Shown piece by piece: positions 24,680 to 25,560 of a stretch of DNA of 25,560 nt. Each line of letters begins with the position of its first letter. The first letter of the stretch is position 1. Both the position numbers and the translations under genes were made by a program. The notes beneath the pieces are model-generated. The model worked only from the letters and a program-made list of their open reading frames with translations, ran no database searches and was not told where the DNA came from. Source of the stretch: CALVUJ01 sp045119835 (lineage in GTDB: Bacteria; Bacillota_I; Bacilli_A; RFN20; DUOF01); NCBI GenBank assembly GCA_045119835.1, contig JBGVED010000081.1, positions 1 to 25,560 on the forward strand. The letters run 5' to 3'.

Positions 24680-25560
24680 CAGAAAAATCTCCCATCATAG
24701 GATATGGTAAAGCTCCATATTTACCCTTCAAATAATTAGACATAACCATTCCTTGCTTTTCACTACTATCAACTTTAAAATCAGATAAACTATAAAAATA
24801 AGTTCCTTGTTTATCCTTATATGTAAACCAAATTTGATCCCTTCTAAACATATGCTCATCGTCTAATAATAATAAATCGTGACAAGAAGCAATTATCTGT
24901 GCCCTTGTATTACTAAAACTATTAAATAAAGCAAATATATTTCTAGTTAAAAGAGTATGCCAACTCGTATCAAGCTCATCTACAACTAAAACCATTTTCT
25001 CTCTTAAAGCCTTTAAAATATAACTCGCGTAAACTATTAATTTTTTAGTACCTATTGAATCAACTAAAATAGATGGAAAAGTAAAACTCTTACCATTTTT
25101 CTCATATGTAGATTCTAGCTTTAAATACTCTGCTACATCTTTTGGAACGTAAGAAAAAGTTCCTACATCAACATTTTTATTTATCTTCATCTTCTTTATA
25201 TTAGTATCAGAATGGGTTATAAGATCCATAAAATCTTTACTATATTTAATATCATTTAGCATATCTAATGTTGGTTGAACATTATTTTCAGTATACTGAA
25301 GAATTAAAAGCTTAGAAAAGAAGTTCTTAAACTCTTCATAGTACGACATATACTTTTTAGGCAAACAAGTAACTAATAATTTATTTTTATAATGCCCTAA
25401 CAAATCGATAATTTGAGTGATATCTCTACTATTTTTACCAAATCTATCTAATATCTTTTTACCATTAACAATTAACACCTCATCAGTAATTTCATTTTTC
25501 TCAGTAAAAGACAAATCATATATAAAATGATTACTCTCACTAATAAACTCTATTAAATAA
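24663..25560 (-). CDS. AAA/ABC-type ATPase of COG1106, 3' part (AbiLi/RloA-like)
   Basis: Only the C-terminal part of the gene is present. A TTG at 25514 could be taken for the start, but the frame stays open to the edge, reading YLIEFISESNHFIYDL before it, and this matches the beta-strand region of the ATPase, so the true start and the Walker A motif lie outside the window. Visible parts are the Walker B motif VLVVDELDTSWH, the following LTRNIFALF helix, the sensor strand IIASCHDLLLLDDE, and the family ending FRRDQIWF, YSLSDFK and YLKGKYGALPY. In such systems the ATPase senses phage or holds the partner nuclease in check. The TOPRIM gene follows with a 17-base overlap. Confidence 0.85.
   Translation of the reverse strand, partial: YLIEFISESNHFIYDLSFTEKNEITDEVLIVNGKKILDRFGKNSRDITQIIDLLGHYKNKLLVTCLPKKYMSYYEEFKNFFSKLLILQYTENNVQPTLDMLNDIKYSKDFMDLITHSDTNIKKMKINKNVDVGTFSYVPKDVAEYLKLESTYEKNGKSFTFPSILVDSIGTKKLIVYASYILKALREKMVLVVDELDTSWHTLLTRNIFALFNSFSNTRAQIIASCHDLLLLDDEHMFRRDQIWFTYKDKQGTYFYSLSDFKVDSSEKQGMVMSNYLKGKYGALPYPMMGDFSDDEVK

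Noticed and set aside
25512..25514. TTG at 25514 as the start of the ATPase gene
   Set aside because: The frame is open without a stop to the window edge, and the upstream residues continue the family's beta-strand region; no ribosome-binding site precedes the TTG.
1..25560. CRISPR array, insertion sequence or prophage
   Set aside because: No regular repeat-spacer pattern, transposase, integrase or phage structural gene was found on either strand.

Overview
The window comes from a very AT-rich bacterium of the Bacillota (low-GC Gram-positive), probably a reduced-genome member of the Bacilli. Trp is read from TGG, the only Trp tRNA present has a CCA anticodon, and TGA is used as a stop (for example at the ends of nadE and the 100-residue gene), so this is genetic code 11, not the code 4 of Mycoplasma. 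Leaders are short, ribosome-binding sites are strong (AAGGAG or AGGTGAT), intergenic gaps are tiny and genes often overlap. The species cannot be named from this sequence alone.

Layout, left to right. 1-503: a non-coding stretch holding the first codons of a gene that leaves the window, a 13+13 bp inverted repeat over its -10 box, three helically spaced ATTAGCACCC repeats and the ssrA terminator. 504-5353: a ribosome-rescue and RNA-decay cluster on the minus strand, rnr, smpB, two unknown genes (one a probable zinc metallopeptidase), then ssrA (tmRNA) from its own promoter. The predicted tmRNA tag ends in SYAY instead of the usual ALAA. 5406-7680: a Sel1-repeat protein and a metallo-beta-lactamase-fold hydrolase. 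7783-10327: a tightly overlapping NAD operon, nadE-nadD-nrtR-pncC, with a palindrome at its promoter. 10328-10754: a sparse stretch ending in tRNA-Trp.

10755-15471: a minus-strand run of two unknown envelope proteins, yvcK, acpP and yqeY, apparently reading toward tRNA-Trp. 15621-18237: the main plus-strand pair, an RluA-family pseudouridine synthase and a phosphoglucomutase/phosphomannomutase, ending in a bidirectional terminator whose loop region contains the overlapping stop codons of two convergent genes. 18234-19951: a second uncharacterised HExxH protein and a Cof-type HAD phosphatase. 19994-21365: a small membrane protein convergent with an M48 membrane protease. 21420-23975: a large helical, coiled-coil protein with possible mTERF-like units. 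24095-25560: a two-gene ATPase plus TOPRIM/RloB-like pair of the AbiL/RloAB type, a likely phage-defence module cut by the right edge.

Most genes are housekeeping. The points most worth attention are the unusual tmRNA tag together with an unknown metallopeptidase inside the rnr-smpB-ssrA cluster, three promoter palindromes (leftmost gene, rnr, nadE), the self-contained NrtR/NAD operon, and the ATPase/TOPRIM pair. Several start codons were moved downstream of the longest possible reading frame because a strong ribosome-binding site points to an internal ATG.
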